A stretch of DNA of 64,000 bases from Allobaculum mucilyticum (GTDB lineage: Bacteria > Bacillota_I > Bacilli_A > Erysipelotrichales > Erysipelotrichaceae). The stretch is from contig NZ_CP078089.1 of NCBI RefSeq assembly GCF_022701195.1, positions 806,001 through 870,000 of the forward strand, read 5' to 3'. The stretch's first letter is position 1. Each line of letters begins with the position of its first letter. A model generated the notes under the pieces. The model made no database searches and was not told the origin of the DNA. It was given only the letters and a program-made list of their open reading frames with translations. The translations under genes were made by a program, and so were the position numbers. Shown piece by piece: positions 33,265-43,086 of this stretch.

Positions 33265-34566
33265 TTATTCAGGGCGTTTCTGTCCGCAGTTGGAGCAGAA
33301 TTTGCCTTTATTTACCGTACCGCAGGAGCAGGTCCACTCGCCGGTATTGGCAGGTCTTGGAGCACCGCATTCGGAACAGAATTTTCCGGATGCTTCATGA
33401 TGGCAGACCGGACAGATCCATGTTCCGCCAGATGGCTGTGGTTTTTTCGCGCCGCATTCCGGGCAGAAGTTGCCGGTAGCCTGGGCACCGCAGGAGCAGG
33501 TCCAGGTTCCGGCAGAAGAGGAAGCAGGAGCCGCTGGAGCTGGTGCTGGCTGAGGCTGTCTGGCAGCCATGTCATAGAAGCTCTGCGCATTCATTCCGCC
33601 TGCGCCTGCTGCCATGTTCATGCCCATGAAGCCGTTCAGTGCGCCGGCAGAATTGCTGGCAGCTGCTTTCATGGCATCAGCCTGAGCACCGACAAGCGTT
33701 GCACCAGCCATGCCAGGGTTCTGCAGAACAGCTGTGCGCTGCATCTGCTTGATCATTTCTGCATCTTCCGGCGGAAGTGTAACGGTTCCAAGAGCGACAC
33801 TGACGACTTCAAGACCGCGCAGGTCGCCCCATTTTTCGGAAAGAACGCTGTTGAGTGCTTTTTCAAGCTCTGTTGTATGAGCAACGATCTGGTTTGGACG
33901 GAGTTCAAGATCCGACAGGCGGGCAAAAGCCGGCTGCAGGGCGCTGATGAATTCTGTCTTCAGCTGACCATCAATCTCGCTTCTGGTGTAGTCATCACTG
34001 ACATTGCCGCTTACGCGTGTATAGAAAAGCAGCGGATCGGCAATCCGGTAGGAGAACATGCCAGAGCAGCGTACGGAAACATCGACATCAAGGCCGATTT
34101 TGGAATCCACAACGCGGAACGGGACCGGAGAAGCGGTTCCGAACTTGTTATCGACGATTTCTCTGGTGTTGAAGTAGTAAACTCTCTGATCACGGCCGGT
34201 ATCTCCGCCGTAGGCAAAGCGTCTTTGAATTGTGTTGAATGTGTTTTTGATGCCTTCGGAAAGACTGCCTGTGAAAATGCTCGGTTCAGCAGATGAATCG
34301 TAGGTGTATTCACCCGGTTCAGCGCACACTTCCACAACGCGTCCCTGATCGACGATGATCATGCACTGTCCGTCTGCAACGGCGATGCCTGATCCGTCCG
34401 AAATAATGTTTTCGCTGCCTTTTGTATTGGAAGAACGTCGGCTCGTCCGTTTTTTTCCTTTTGTGACCAGGACATCGCTGTCCATCGCATCGCAGTAGAA
34501 AAACTCCTTCCACTGATCGCCAAGCGTCGATCCGATCGCCCCGGCGGCGGCTTTAATCAGTCCCAT
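33265..34566 (-). CDS. SPFH-domain protein with C-terminal zinc ribbons
   Basis: The 433-residue product has an N-terminal segment (MGLIKAAAGAIGSTLGDQW), then an SPFH/band-7-like domain with KIGLDVDVSVRCSGMFSYRI and ALNSVLSEKWGDLRGLEVVS, a Met/Ala-rich linker, and three zinc ribbons at the C-terminus. Each has paired Cys motifs (CSCGAQATGNFCPECG, CPVCHHEASGKFCSECG, CSCGTVNKGKFCSNCG). This matches the YdjI-like family of bacterial SPFH/zinc-ribbon proteins, thought to organise membranes or phage-shock-like responses. It has no clear membrane span and probably attaches peripherally. The ATG at 34566 follows a GGAGG site; the longer frame from 34608 has none. Confidence 0.88.
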   Translation of the reverse strand: MGLIKAAAGAIGSTLGDQWKEFFYCDAMDSDVLVTKGKKRTSRRSSNTKGSENIISDGSGIAVADGQCMIIVDQGRVVEVCAEPGEYTYDSSAEPSIFTGSLSEGIKNTFNTIQRRFAYGGDTGRDQRVYYFNTREIVDNKFGTASPVPFRVVDSKIGLDVDVSVRCSGMFSYRIADPLLFYTRVSGNVSDDYTRSEIDGQLKTEFISALQPAFARLSDLELRPNQIVAHTTELEKALNSVLSEKWGDLRGLEVVSVALGTVTLPPEDAEMIKQMQRTAVLQNPGMAGATLVGAQADAMKAAASNSAGALNGFMGMNMAAGAGGMNAQSFYDMAARQPQPAPAPAAPASSSAGTWTCSCGAQATGNFCPECGAKKPQPSGGTWICPVCHHEASGKFCSECGAPRPANTGEWTCSCGTVNKGKFCSNCGQKRPE

Positions 34567-34817
34567 AGCTACCTCCACTCTGGTTGTGCTGCAGCATCGC
34601 ATCTTCACTTTGCTTTTTCGCTTCTCTTCTCATCTCATCTCTTCAGGAAGATGAGACAGACGATGAAAACGCTTCTGCAGATGTCATATGGGTCCATTTT
34701 ATAAGTTCCCTTTCAAAATAACTATGACGCCCGCAATGTTTAACCCTCTCTTCGTGACTCTTCAGAACTTTCTAAGAATTCCTGTACGTTCTTTGCTTAA
34801 AACAGAAGTGTCTTTAC
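34567..34817. other. SPFH promoter region and IS copy 2 junction
   Basis: This 251-base AT-rich stretch upstream of the SPFH gene contains an imperfect CTCATC/GATGAG hairpin near 34630-34660 and a weak minus-strand -10 (TAAAAT near 34696-34701). The target duplication GTGTCTTTAC (34808-34817) ends it. I see no gene. Confidence 0.4.
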
Positions 34818-36467
34818 CAATGTCATTAAGTTAAGGAGGGATAAAAATCGTATACCCTGTTCATGAGCGTTGTCATTTCTTATATTTTGCGTCTCAGGCA
34901 TGACGAAAAGGATGATTTTCTACCTGTTGAAAAAATCATCCTGATGACTTTTCGGTTTTCAAATCTGTCACTTCTTCTTTCTGGTATCAGCTCTTCCTTC
35001 TCTGATCGGAGATATCCTGGCCAGAAGAAGATCTTCCAGTGTACTCAAGCTGATTCTGGCTTTTTTGAACAGCCACTGTTGAATCGTTTTGATGATGAAT
35101 CCGAAATCTGCCTTCTGCTTGTGCTTTTTGGCCTGAGCGATGCGCTTCTGGTGCTGACGAGATCTTTCTACCTTGTTGCGCAAACGGGAACAAAGATTGT
35201 AGAGAGTCATTTTGGCATAGATCTCTGCCTGGACCAGATCAAGCTTCCTTGAATGAGTCCATTCAAGATCGGTGTTTCGTTTCAGTCCCCTGAAGCCGAC
35301 TTCAACCTGCCAGCGCAGACGGTAGATCTGCTTGATGTCCTCGGTCCCAAACTCAGCTTCCGACAGATTGGTGCAGACGGTAATGAATGATTCATTCCCT
35401 TCGCAGGCAGCTTTGAACCTCACAACCCTGATATTTAAAGGGAGTTCAGTCGTTTGACCGTCAAATTCAGGCTGCTTCCTGTACGAAGAGATGTACTTAT
35501 AGACATCCCAATGGTCTTTGACATGCCTGTTGTTTTTACTGGTCAGAATCACATTGAAAGGAATGTCATACTCTTCTGACTCGGGAGTCTTATAGTACTT
35601 GAGAATGCTTGTAGATGATGTCTCGTCTTTGATACGTATGACAAAAGGGACATGTTCCTTCTGCAGGCGATAGAAAGACATAAGAGCTTCGTATCCCCGA
35701 TCAGCGATGAAGATGGCTTTCTGAAATGAAGAACGCTGAGCGAGTTCAAGAAGAGCTGAATCTTCATTCTTCTCAGAGCCGGGTTGAAGCAGCGCGTCAG
35801 TAAAGACGGAGTTGAGGGCGTCGAATTCGGCATTCAAATGAACAAAGTGCCTCTTCTTGCCTTTTTTAGAAGCGCCATAGGTGATGTCATTGTCCTGTTC
35901 AGGAAGAACTTGAATCTCGCTTCCATCTACAGCGAGGAGGCGATAACCCTTGAAGGTTTTAACATCAGAGCTGGAAGTTGCCTTGTTAAACCGATTGAAG
36001 ACGTTTTTATAAAGTGAAGAGTTGATTTTGGAACGGGCCTGAGACACAGCAGAGGCTGAAACAGATGATCCGCCCTTAAACAGGATCCAGGGAAAGGAAG
36101 CAGCGAGGGATTCCTCTGTCAGCTGAAACGGAAGAAGGACAAGCTCATGCAGGTCAATCTGCCGCTTACGGGTGAAGGCGGACTGAGAAGTAAAATTGGC
36201 AGGGTTCGCCGTTTCTGAGCTGATGATATTGAGGAAGGTGTTTCTGAAGAAAGAACATTCTTTGGCGATAGCAGTCATAGGGAAAACTCCTTTAAGTTCT
36301 CCCCATCGGCTGCGAAGCAGCCGCGCGGCGGCAGAAATTTGTCAATAGATTTTTAGAAAAAAGTGAAAAAACTCGAATCATTCGAGATTTGACTTGAAGA
36401 GTAGAAAAAAGACCACATCACTGCTTAACGCTGATGTGGTCTGAGAAATCTTAACTTAATGACATTG
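34818..36467 (-). mobile_element. IS4-family insertion sequence, copy 2
   Basis: This element is 1650 bases long, has the same 18-base terminal repeats as copy 1 and appears identical throughout by reading. A 10-base target duplication, GTGTCTTTAC, flanks it (34808-34817 and 36468-36477). It sits five bases from the outer base of the lysS terminator and does not interrupt a gene. Confidence 0.96.
34968..36278 (-). CDS. IS4-family DDE transposase (copy 2)
   Basis: Identical at the protein level to the transposase of copy 1 (436 residues), with the same catalytic Asp118, Asp193 and Glu326. The gene is intact. Tandem terminators lie upstream at 36366-36441. Confidence 0.96.
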   Translation of the reverse strand: MTAIAKECSFFRNTFLNIISSETANPANFTSQSAFTRKRQIDLHELVLLPFQLTEESLAASFPWILFKGGSSVSASAVSQARSKINSSLYKNVFNRFNKATSSSDVKTFKGYRLLAVDGSEIQVLPEQDNDITYGASKKGKKRHFVHLNAEFDALNSVFTDALLQPGSEKNEDSALLELAQRSSFQKAIFIADRGYEALMSFYRLQKEHVPFVIRIKDETSSTSILKYYKTPESEEYDIPFNVILTSKNNRHVKDHWDVYKYISSYRKQPEFDGQTTELPLNIRVVRFKAACEGNESFITVCTNLSEAEFGTEDIKQIYRLRWQVEVGFRGLKRNTDLEWTHSRKLDLVQAEIYAKMTLYNLCSRLRNKVERSRQHQKRIAQAKKHKQKADFGFIIKTIQQWLFKKARISLSTLEDLLLARISPIREGRADTRKKK

Positions 36468-36481
36468 GTGTCTTTACAAAG

Positions 36482-36520
36482 AAAAAAGGCAGAGCGCTCT
36501 GTTTTGCGGCTCTGCCTTGT
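36482..36520 (-). terminator. Terminator after lysS
   Basis: On the minus strand AAGGCAGAGC pairs with GCTCTGCCTT followed by TTTT. It lies directly beside the IS copy 2 target duplication. Confidence 0.9.
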
Positions 36521-36547
36521 GCTGGTTAAATCCTGTCTGATTCGTTT

Positions 36548-38080
36548 TTACTTCTTATCGGCTTTGTCCTTGTCTGCACCGACTGGTTTCATAGTCGGGA
36601 AGAGGAGGACTTCACGGATAGAGCTCTGATCGGTCAGCAGCATGACAAAACGGTCGATGCCAAGTCCGACACCGCCGGTTGGCGGCATGCCGTATTCGAG
36701 AGCTTCAACGTAGTCAACGTCCATATCGTTGGCTTCATCATCGCCGAGTTCACGCAGTTCGAGCTGGCTCATGAAGCGCTCTTTCTGGTCGATCGGGTCG
36801 TTGAGCTCGGAGAATGCATTGGCGTATTCATGACCCATGATGAACAGTTCATAACGGTCTGTGAAACGCGGATCGTCCGCATTCTTCTTAGCGAGCGGAG
36901 AAATTTCGATCGGGTAGTGGTAGACAAATGTCGGCTGTTCGAGCGTTTCTTCTACATATTTTTCGAAGAACAGATCGAGGATGTGTCCAACGGAGTTGTG
37001 CTTCTTCTCAAGTTCGATGCCATGTTCAGCAGCGAGTTTTTTAGCTTCTTCAAAATCAGTGATCTTTTCGAAATCGATGCCGGTCTTTTCAGCAACAGCT
37101 TCGGACATTTTGATGCGCTTGAACGGTTTGGACAGATCGAGTTCAACACCCTGGTAGGTGATGGTCTGTGTTCCGAGAACTGACTGGGAAACCGAACGGA
37201 ACAGACCTTCGATCAGGTCCATCATGCCCTGCAGATCCGAGTAGGCAACATAGGCTTCAACAGTTGTGAATTCCGGGTTGTGCGTCTGGTCCATGCCTTC
37301 GTTACGGAACAGACGGCCGATTTCATAGACGCCTTCAAGACCGCCGACGATCAGACGCTTCAGGTTCAGCTCGGTAGCGATACGCAGGTACATATCGATA
37401 TCGAGGGTATTGTGATGTGTAACGAATGGTCTTGCAGCAGCACCGCCAAGGATTGTGTTAAGAACTGGTGTCTCAACTTCAATCAGACCCTGGCCATCGA
37501 GGTAAGCCTGAATGGCGCGGATGATGCGCGGACGCATAATAGCGATAGATCTTGCCTGTTCGTTCATGATCAGGTCGACATAACGGCGGCGAAAACGCTC
37601 TTCGACGTCAGTCAGTCCATGGAATTTTTCCGGAAGGGGACGCAGAGCCTTGGACAGGTGTGTATACTCCTGTGCACGGACTGCCAGATCGCCGTGGTCG
37701 GTTTTCATCAGAATGCCGGAAATGCCGACGATATCGCCGATATCGTTTTTCTTGTACAGTTCATACTGCTCATCGCCGACAACATCCTTGCGGACATAAA
37801 TCTGAATCTGGCCGTCACGATCCTGGATGTGCATGAATCCGGCTTTTCCCATGCGGCGTTTGGTCATAATACGGCCGGCTACGGTAACCGGAATCTGAAG
37901 CTCTTCGAGTTCTTCTTTCGTTTTATCCTGATAAACCGGCTTAATATCGCTGGTTTTATGTGTTCTCTTGTATGCGCGACCGAACGGGTCGATACCCATG
38001 TCGATCAGATCCTGCATTTTCTGCCGGCGTACACGTTCCTGTTCGCTCAGCTTTACGGTGTCTTTTGTCTTCTGACCCAT
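36548..38080 (-). CDS. lysS: Lysyl-tRNA synthetase (class II)
   Basis: LysS charges tRNA-Lys in the cytoplasm. The 510-residue protein has an N-terminal OB-fold ([20 protein letters not shown]) that binds the anticodon and a class II catalytic domain. Motif 2 is [17 protein letters not shown], and motif 3 lies near the C-terminus as [16 protein letters not shown]. The ATG at 38080 has an AAAGGAAG site; the frame from 38104 adds eight residues without one. A good promoter lies upstream (38234-38262). I see no T-box leader. Confidence 0.97.
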   Translation of the reverse strand: MGQKTKDTVKLSEQERVRRQKMQDLIDMGIDPFGRAYKRTHKTSDIKPVYQDKTKEELEELQIPVTVAGRIMTKRRMGKAGFMHIQDRDGQIQIYVRKDVVGDEQYELYKKNDIGDIVGISGILMKTDHGDLAVRAQEYTHLSKALRPLPEKFHGLTDVEERFRRRYVDLIMNEQARSIAIMRPRIIRAIQAYLDGQGLIEVETPVLNTILGGAAARPFVTHHNTLDIDMYLRIATELNLKRLIVGGLEGVYEIGRLFRNEGMDQTHNPEFTTVEAYVAYSDLQGMMDLIEGLFRSVSQSVLGTQTITYQGVELDLSKPFKRIKMSEAVAEKTGIDFEKITDFEEAKKLAAEHGIELEKKHNSVGHILDLFFEKYVEETLEQPTFVYHYPIEISPLAKKNADDPRFTDRYELFIMGHEYANAFSELNDPIDQKERFMSQLELRELGDDEANDMDVDYVEALEYGMPPTGGVGLGIDRFVMLLTDQSSIREVLLFPTMKPVGADKDKADKK

Positions 38081-38322
38081 AACAAACTTCCTTTCTGTAT
38101 GCATTCTGTTCTGTCTGCACTATGGCGGAACGGATTCCGCACGGCAGGGCTGAACGATCTGCTCAGCCTGTCTTTTCTGTGAATGCCTGTATGGAAAACA
38201 GGCACGCAATCGTTAAAAAACGCTTTCTGTATCAGACTATTCACTTTTCAGGTGCCTGTCAAATCCGCCCTGAAATGAGCCGTCTCTTTCTGATATACAT
38301 AAGGAGAACGGATGACTTCGTT
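38081..38322. other. Region between lysS and the Sua5-type gene
   Basis: This 242-base region holds the lysS promoter (38234-38262) and a GCCTGT/ACAGGC hairpin near 38185-38206. I see no terminator for the upstream Sua5-type gene, so readthrough into lysS is possible. Confidence 0.4.
38234..38262 (-). promoter_or_regulatory. Promoter of lysS
   Basis: On the minus strand TTGACA (38262-38257), a 17-base spacer, and TAGTCT (38239-38234). The leader is about 150 bases and includes a small GCCTGT/ACAGGC hairpin. Confidence 0.7.
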
Positions 38323-38919
38323 TTAGAATAGCGCGTCAATCTGCGCCTGGCTGATCGGGCCCTCACGCAGGATAACCGGATGGTCTTTTGTGCAGTCAAC
38401 GATTGTTGAGGCAATGCCGACCCGGCACGGTCCGTCGAGAACGCCATCCAGTCCTGGCAGCATTTCCACGGCTTCCTGACAGGTCAGGGCAGCCGGCTGT
38501 CCGGAAATATTGGCGGAGCTGACCATCAGAGGCTTTCCGCACGCTTCAATGACTTCAAGCAGCTGGGGCGCATTGGGAACCCGCAGAGCGACAGTCTCTT
38601 TTCCGTTGGTGAATTCTCTGTCCATTTTCGCACTGACTGGTACAATCAGTGTCATTGCGCCTGGCAGAAATGCTTCTGCAAGGCATTTTGCCATGTCGTT
38701 GAGCTCGACAAGATCGGCAGCCTGCTCAAGCGAAGAGGCCATCATGGGGATCGGCTTTTCTTCCGGACGGCATTTGATATTCTTCAGTGCATGCAGAGCC
38801 TTGCGGTCTCCGTAAATGCAACCGACACCATAGACTGTATCGGTTGGAAAGGCGGCTATTTTTCCGCCTTTCAGATCGTCTGCCAGTTCAAGAAGCGAAT
38901 CGTTCGTATATTTCTTCAT
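38323..38919 (-). CDS. Threonylcarbamoyl-AMP synthase (Sua5/YciO/YrdC family)
   Basis: This enzyme makes threonylcarbamoyl-AMP from threonine, bicarbonate and ATP, the first step of the t6A modification at position 37 of tRNAs reading ANN codons. The 198-residue product shows GGKIAAFPTDTVYGVGCIYG near the N-terminus, KCRPEEKPIPMMASSLEQAA, and the conserved SSANISGQPA. It is the short YrdC-like form without a C-terminal Sua5 domain. The ATG at 38919 has an AGGAGAG site. It lies opposite mnmE, another tRNA-modification gene, so their promoters share one 200-base region. Confidence 0.93.
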   Translation of the reverse strand: MKKYTNDSLLELADDLKGGKIAAFPTDTVYGVGCIYGDRKALHALKNIKCRPEEKPIPMMASSLEQAADLVELNDMAKCLAEAFLPGAMTLIVPVSAKMDREFTNGKETVALRVPNAPQLLEVIEACGKPLMVSSANISGQPAALTCQEAVEMLPGLDGVLDGPCRVGIASTIVDCTKDHPVILREGPISQAQIDALF

Positions 38920-39125
38920 GTCACTCTCCTGTCTGCCTGCATCGACTCTCTTCTCTGTCCTCCTTTGCACTAGCTCCGGCAGGCAGAAGACGGGTCATTC
39001 GCGCAGACAGTATTTCTTTCTTCAGGAAGATATAATATAGCACGGACACAGCCGCATCCTTTGACGCGCCCCGCGCACTGATCAGTTGATCATGGAGGAT
39101 ACGGATTCTGAAAGGAATGTTCTCT

Positions 39126-40460
39126 ATGTTTGAAGATACCATCGCAGCCATTGCGACCCCTCTAGCGCAGGGTGCGATTTCCATCATCCGCCTTTCCGGA
39201 CCGGAAGCGATCGCGATTGCGGATTCGCTGTTTTCCGGAAATCTGCTTAAAGCCAAATCGCACACTATTCATTACGGCTTCATTGAAGAAGACGGCGAAC
39301 CAGTGGATGAAGTGCTTGTCAGCGTATTCCGCGCTCCCCGCTCGTATACTGCGGAAGATGTCGTGGAAATCAATGCGCATGGCGGACCGCTGATTACCCG
39401 CCGAATTCTCTCGCTCGTTCTTTCGCATGGCGCCAGAATGGCAAGAGCCGGCGAGTTTACGCAGCGTGCTTTTCTCAACGGCCGCATCGACCTGTCGCAG
39501 GCTGAAGCTGTTGAAGATATGATCGAAGCGTCTACCGATGCTTCCGCAAAGCAGGCGGTCTATTCGATCAAAGGCGAAATCTCAAAGATTCTTCAGCCGC
39601 TGATCGACGGAATGATGGATCTGATTGCCAATATTGAAGTCAACATCGACTACCCCGAATATGAGGATGCCGAGCAGCTGACAGCCCAGAAGCTTCTTCC
39701 CCATGCCAGCGAAATTCTGGACCGAATGAAAGAGCTGATCGACAGAACAGAGGCCGGAATGGTCCTGCGCGACGGCATTTCGACTGTCATTGCCGGCAAG
39801 CCGAATGTCGGCAAGAGCTCTTTGCTCAATGCCCTGCTGCAGGAAGATAAAGCAATCGTCACCGACATTGCCGGAACGACCCGTGATCTGGTCGAAGGCC
39901 GGGTGCGTGTCGGCGATCTGACGCTCAATCTGATCGATACAGCCGGAATCCGCGAAGATGCCGGAGAGATCGAAAAGATCGGCATCGAAAAAAGCCGGCA
40001 GTCCATCGAGGATGCCGACCTGGTTCTTCTGCTGCTTGACGGTTCAAGACCGCTTGAAAAAGAAGATGAAGAACTGCTCGAACTGACAAAAGACCGTAAA
40101 CGCCTGATTCTGGTCAACAAGACCGATCTGCCCCGCGTTCTCCCGGCTTTTCCGGATGAAATCGCCATCAGTGCACAGAACAAGGAAATTTCCGGTCTGC
40201 AGACCGCTCTGGCTTCCCTGTTTGAAAGCGGACCAGCGCTCAGCCATGAACGTCTGTCCAATGAACGGCAGCTCGGCCTGCTCAACCGGGCCTATGCTGA
40301 TATGATGAAAGCCCGCCAGGCAATGATCGATGGCGTCGAGCCGGATCTGATCGAAATCGATCTGGTCAGCGCACACGATCATCTCAAGGAAATTCTTGGC
40401 GAAGTCCACCGTGAAGATCTGCTCGATACTCTGTTTTCCAACTTCTGTCTGGGCAAATAA
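39126..40460 (+). CDS. mnmE: tRNA modification GTPase MnmE
   Basis: MnmE works with MnmG to install the carboxymethylaminomethyl or related group at U34 of certain tRNAs. The 444-residue protein has the N-terminal folate-binding domain (FEDTIAAIATPLAQGAISII) and an inserted G domain. The G1 motif is GKPNVGKSS, followed by DIAGTTRD, DTAGIRE and VNKTD. The essential C-terminal tail is FCLGK, matching the usual CIGK type. The ATG at 39126 is chosen over 39117 because AAAGGA touches the latter and is nine bases from the former. A TATAAT box at 39031-39036 may be the -10. Confidence 0.96.
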   Translation: MFEDTIAAIATPLAQGAISIIRLSGPEAIAIADSLFSGNLLKAKSHTIHYGFIEEDGEPVDEVLVSVFRAPRSYTAEDVVEINAHGGPLITRRILSLVLSHGARMARAGEFTQRAFLNGRIDLSQAEAVEDMIEASTDASAKQAVYSIKGEISKILQPLIDGMMDLIANIEVNIDYPEYEDAEQLTAQKLLPHASEILDRMKELIDRTEAGMVLRDGISTVIAGKPNVGKSSLLNALLQEDKAIVTDIAGTTRDLVEGRVRVGDLTLNLIDTAGIREDAGEIEKIGIEKSRQSIEDADLVLLLLDGSRPLEKEDEELLELTKDRKRLILVNKTDLPRVLPAFPDEIAISAQNKEISGLQTALASLFESGPALSHERLSNERQLGLLNRAYADMMKARQAMIDGVEPDLIEIDLVSAHDHLKEILGEVHREDLLDTLFSNFCLGK

Positions 40461-40520
40461 TCTCTGCAGTAAAAGAAGCATTACAAGAAGCATCAAAAGA
40501 AGCATTAAGAAAGGAATTCT
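40461..40520. repeat. Triple AGAAGCAT repeat
   Basis: Three copies of AGAAGCAT with short spacers lie between about 40474 and 40506, between mnmE and the DUF1622 gene. Role unknown. Confidence 0.5.
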
Positions 40521-41117
40521 ATGCCTTTTCCAATTTCACCAATTCTCCCCGCTGAAACATACATGTCGGATACTACGCATCTGGTCCACATGTTTGTCAT
40601 CGACCTCGCTTCCCTGTCCATGTACCTGCTTGAAGCGATGTCCATCGCGATTATCGTGTTTACCACCGTTGTCGCCTTCATCAAGCTGTTCCGTCATGAA
40701 CGCTATGCCCGTGTCTATCTTCTGCACGGCCAGTCTCTTGGTCTGACGTTCAAGCTTGGTGCTGAGATTCTGCGGACAATCACCGCAACCTCGCTTTACG
40801 ATATTTTTGAAGTCTTCCTGCTTATCGTCATCAAAGCCTGCATGGTCCTGCTGATTGAGCGCGAGCTCAAGAGCTCGGATGCAACCGAACTGCACGAAAG
40901 TTCGCATGGACAGCAGACGCCCCATGTTCAGAACCGCAAGCCTTCTTCCAATGAAGGAAGAAAATTCCGTTTCTCCCTGTTCCATACCGAAACACAGCTG
41001 GCTCCCCATTCCCCGGAAGCTGAAGTTCTGCAGGGAGAAATAGACGAACTCAAAGAAGAACTGCATCATCAGCAGCATGAAAAAGAGATGGCGGAAGCTT
41101 CCGCATCTCAGCACTGA
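40521..41117 (+). CDS. DUF1622-family membrane protein
   Basis: This 198-residue protein has about three hydrophobic segments (YLLEAMSIAIIVFTTVVAFI, a Leu/Gly-rich span around GLTFKLGAEILRTITATS, and IFEVFLLIVIKACMVLLI), matching the DUF1622 family as I remember it. The C-terminal 80 residues are hydrophilic with a Glu/His/Gln-rich coiled-coil-like end (LKEELHHQQHEKEMAEASAS). The ATG follows an AAGGAATTCT site. It is 60 bases after mnmE with no terminator between, so probably in that operon. Function is unknown. Confidence 0.8.
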   Translation: MPFPISPILPAETYMSDTTHLVHMFVIDLASLSMYLLEAMSIAIIVFTTVVAFIKLFRHERYARVYLLHGQSLGLTFKLGAEILRTITATSLYDIFEVFLLIVIKACMVLLIERELKSSDATELHESSHGQQTPHVQNRKPSSNEGRKFRFSLFHTETQLAPHSPEAEVLQGEIDELKEELHHQQHEKEMAEASASQH

Positions 41118-41158
41118 CGAATTCCACTTTTTTAATTCCACTTTTTTAAGGAAAGATC

Positions 41159-41196
41159 AGCGGTACACGCAAATAGAAACGTGTACCGCTTTTTTG
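41159..41196 (+). terminator. Terminator after the DUF1622 gene
   Basis: AGCGGTACACG pairs with CGTGTACCGCT, followed by TTTTTT. Confidence 0.92.
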
Positions 41197-41522
41197 CGTC
41201 TGGAGCGGGCAGGATTGATCAGCAGACAGGATGGACTGCGGGGCAGAGAGAGGCAGAATCTGAACAGAATTTTCCATGAAAAAGAGCAGAAAATCATCAA
41301 AAAAACGCCTGAATGAGCGGACTTTGAATCTTCCTGGAGCTTTAGCTGATCTATCTTCTGGCAGTGTGTAAAGAGCCGGCAAGTATGCGATAATGGATAA
41401 GCTTTAATCTTCGCATGCCACAATCCCGGTCCTGCAGCGAATGCAGGAAAAAGAAAAAGCACGCATCCTTTTTATTCTTATAAAAATCCGTGTGCCAGCA
41501 TGCAGACTGAGCGTTTGCATAG

Positions 41523-41557
41523 AAAAAACGTCCGTAGACTTTTACGGACGAAAAAAA
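41523..41557 (-). terminator. Minus-strand terminator without an obvious gene
   Basis: On the minus strand CGTCCGTA-AAAGTC-TACGGACG is followed by TTTTTT, and T7 also precedes it. The region upstream on this strand is antisense to the SGNH gene, so it may terminate antisense RNA or be the remnant of a lost gene. Confidence 0.55.
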
Positions 41558-41605
41558 CACAAACAAAGTATCAAATTAATATCAAAATAATGTAATGAGG
41601 TATTC

Positions 41606-42469
41606 ATGGCAAATCAATCTAAGAATAAATCCCGCCAGCAGAACCCGCATGGCAGTGGATCTGCCGCCTCGAAACCTGCTTCAAAAAAGACATCCGCTTC
41701 TTCCGCAGTAAATAAGAAGTCCCATACAAAAACAATCGTGATTGCCATCGTTTGTGCAGCTGTAATCGGAGGCCTGTGGTACAGGCTCTCCGCAAAAGGC
41801 AGCCAGGATCTTCAGACTGGTCTGAACTACCTGGAAGCGCAGGAGTCGAAAACGATCGACGAACTGGAACAGACACTCTCGCAGAAACGGCGCAGCCGCA
41901 TGATGGCTGCCATTGAATCCGGCAAGAGTTCGATTTTTTCTCTGTTTCAGGATTCTCTGATTTTTGGCGATTCCCGCGTCTACGGTTTTGGAAGCTACAG
42001 TTTTGTCCCGAACGATCAGGTTCTTGCGGAAGCCGGTGCAACGATTCTGAATATCACCGACTATCTCGATGTCGTCAAAAACGTTCAGCCAGAGAAAATC
42101 TATCTGTCTTATGGCGTGAACGATATGGGTCTGCAGATCGGCAGCGACCGCGGCGACAACGGTTACCGTCAGGTGTATGAAGAACAGATCGACAAGCTTC
42201 TCGAGGTTTCTCCCCACTCTCAGATTATCGTCAACTCGATTCTGGATGCGACGCCAGCCCGGGTTGAAGAATCGCCGCGCTGGGGACATGTCGCTGAGTA
42301 CAATGAGCAGATCAAGCAGATGTGCGAAGACCGCGGCTGGACGTATGTCGACAATTCCGAACTGACCCAGAACGGAAATGCGGACATCTATCAGCCGGAC
42401 GGCGTTCATCTGCAGAGCAATTTCTATCCGCTCTGGGCGCAGAACATGATTCTGGCTGCAACGAACTGA
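41606..42469 (+). CDS. SGNH-hydrolase-like membrane protein of an acylation cassette
   Basis: The 287-residue protein has a cytoplasmic basic N-terminus, one membrane span (IVIAIVCAAVIGGLWYRL, about 44-61), a coiled-coil-like stretch and an extracellular SGNH domain. Block I is FGDSRVYGF with Ser123, block III is YGVNDMG with Asn172, and block V is QPDGVHL with Asp265 and His268, so the catalytic triad is complete. In this setting (next to MBOAT and DHHW genes) such proteins usually add or remove O-acyl groups on polysaccharides. A GAGG site precedes the ATG. The next gene follows at 116 bases. Confidence 0.85.
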   Translation: MANQSKNKSRQQNPHGSGSAASKPASKKTSASSAVNKKSHTKTIVIAIVCAAVIGGLWYRLSAKGSQDLQTGLNYLEAQESKTIDELEQTLSQKRRSRMMAAIESGKSSIFSLFQDSLIFGDSRVYGFGSYSFVPNDQVLAEAGATILNITDYLDVVKNVQPEKIYLSYGVNDMGLQIGSDRGDNGYRQVYEEQIDKLLEVSPHSQIIVNSILDATPARVEESPRWGHVAEYNEQIKQMCEDRGWTYVDNSELTQNGNADIYQPDGVHLQSNFYPLWAQNMILAATN

Positions 42470-42584
42470 TTTCAGAAATCCGCTGCGAAAAACAATCGCA
42501 TTCTGGTTTACATTTCTGTGAACAATCCGGCCGCTTCGAAACGGAGCGGTCTGATTTCTTTATTCTACGAAAGGACAGTCCTGT

Positions 42585-43085
42585 ATGAAAAATTCAAGCC
42601 CGCACCTGCTTCAGGCTGGCATGACTGCGGTTCTTCTCTGTTTTCTTGTGCTGTTCGGGATGCAGGCGTTTGGCGGCGGCATCAATTCCCGTGCAGATTT
42701 CGATGCCGTCAGTACAAAAGTGACCGAATCGCTCGACCCTTCTGTTTATGAGCCGGTCAGTGTTTCCGGCATTCGACGCTATCTTGACCTGAATCCTGAA
42801 TCCTTCACAGACGTAGCCTTCTACCGGAACGGCGATGCGATGTCAGCCAACGAACTGGCCATAGTCCGCTTCGATTCTGAAAAAGCGGCCCGGGATTTTG
42901 AAAAGGCCGTCAATGAGCGCATTCACTCCCAGCATGAAATTTATGCAGGCTATGCGCCCGAACAGGCTGCTCTGATGGAACAGGCGCTTGTCGACATTCA
43001 GGGCAACTACGCTCTCTATTACACAGGCGACAATCCATCGCAGATCGATTCGCTCTTTGTGAGTGCTCTGAAAGGAGGAAACTGA
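42585..43085 (+). CDS. DUF4358 protein of an acylation cassette
   Basis: This 166-residue protein has an N-terminal signal anchor (AGMTAVLLCFLVLFGMQAFG) and an extracellular DUF4358-type domain (EPVSVSGIRRYLDLNPESF, YRNGDAMSANELAIVRFDSE, YALYYTGDNPS). DUF4358 proteins often accompany MBOAT and DHHW proteins in Firmicutes, which is the arrangement here. An AGGA site lies upstream; the next gene starts one base after this one ends. The role is unknown beyond acylation context. Confidence 0.8.
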   Translation: MKNSSPHLLQAGMTAVLLCFLVLFGMQAFGGGINSRADFDAVSTKVTESLDPSVYEPVSVSGIRRYLDLNPESFTDVAFYRNGDAMSANELAIVRFDSEKAARDFEKAVNERIHSQHEIYAGYAPEQAALMEQALVDIQGNYALYYTGDNPSQIDSLFVSALKGGN

Positions 43086-43086
43086 T

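Larger units (their letters stand above)
41118..41605. other. Intergenic region with two terminators
   Basis: A 488-base stretch without a supported gene. It begins with a direct repeat of ATTCCACTTTTTTA and the terminator of the mnmE-DUF1622 operon (41159-41196). It ends with an AT-rich segment before the SGNH gene. A minus-strand terminator at 41523-41557 has no visible gene to serve. Confidence 0.5.

Noticed and set aside
38081-38322. T-box or riboswitch leader of lysS
   Set aside because: No T-box motif or anticodon-like specifier loop is visible, only a promoter and a small hairpin.
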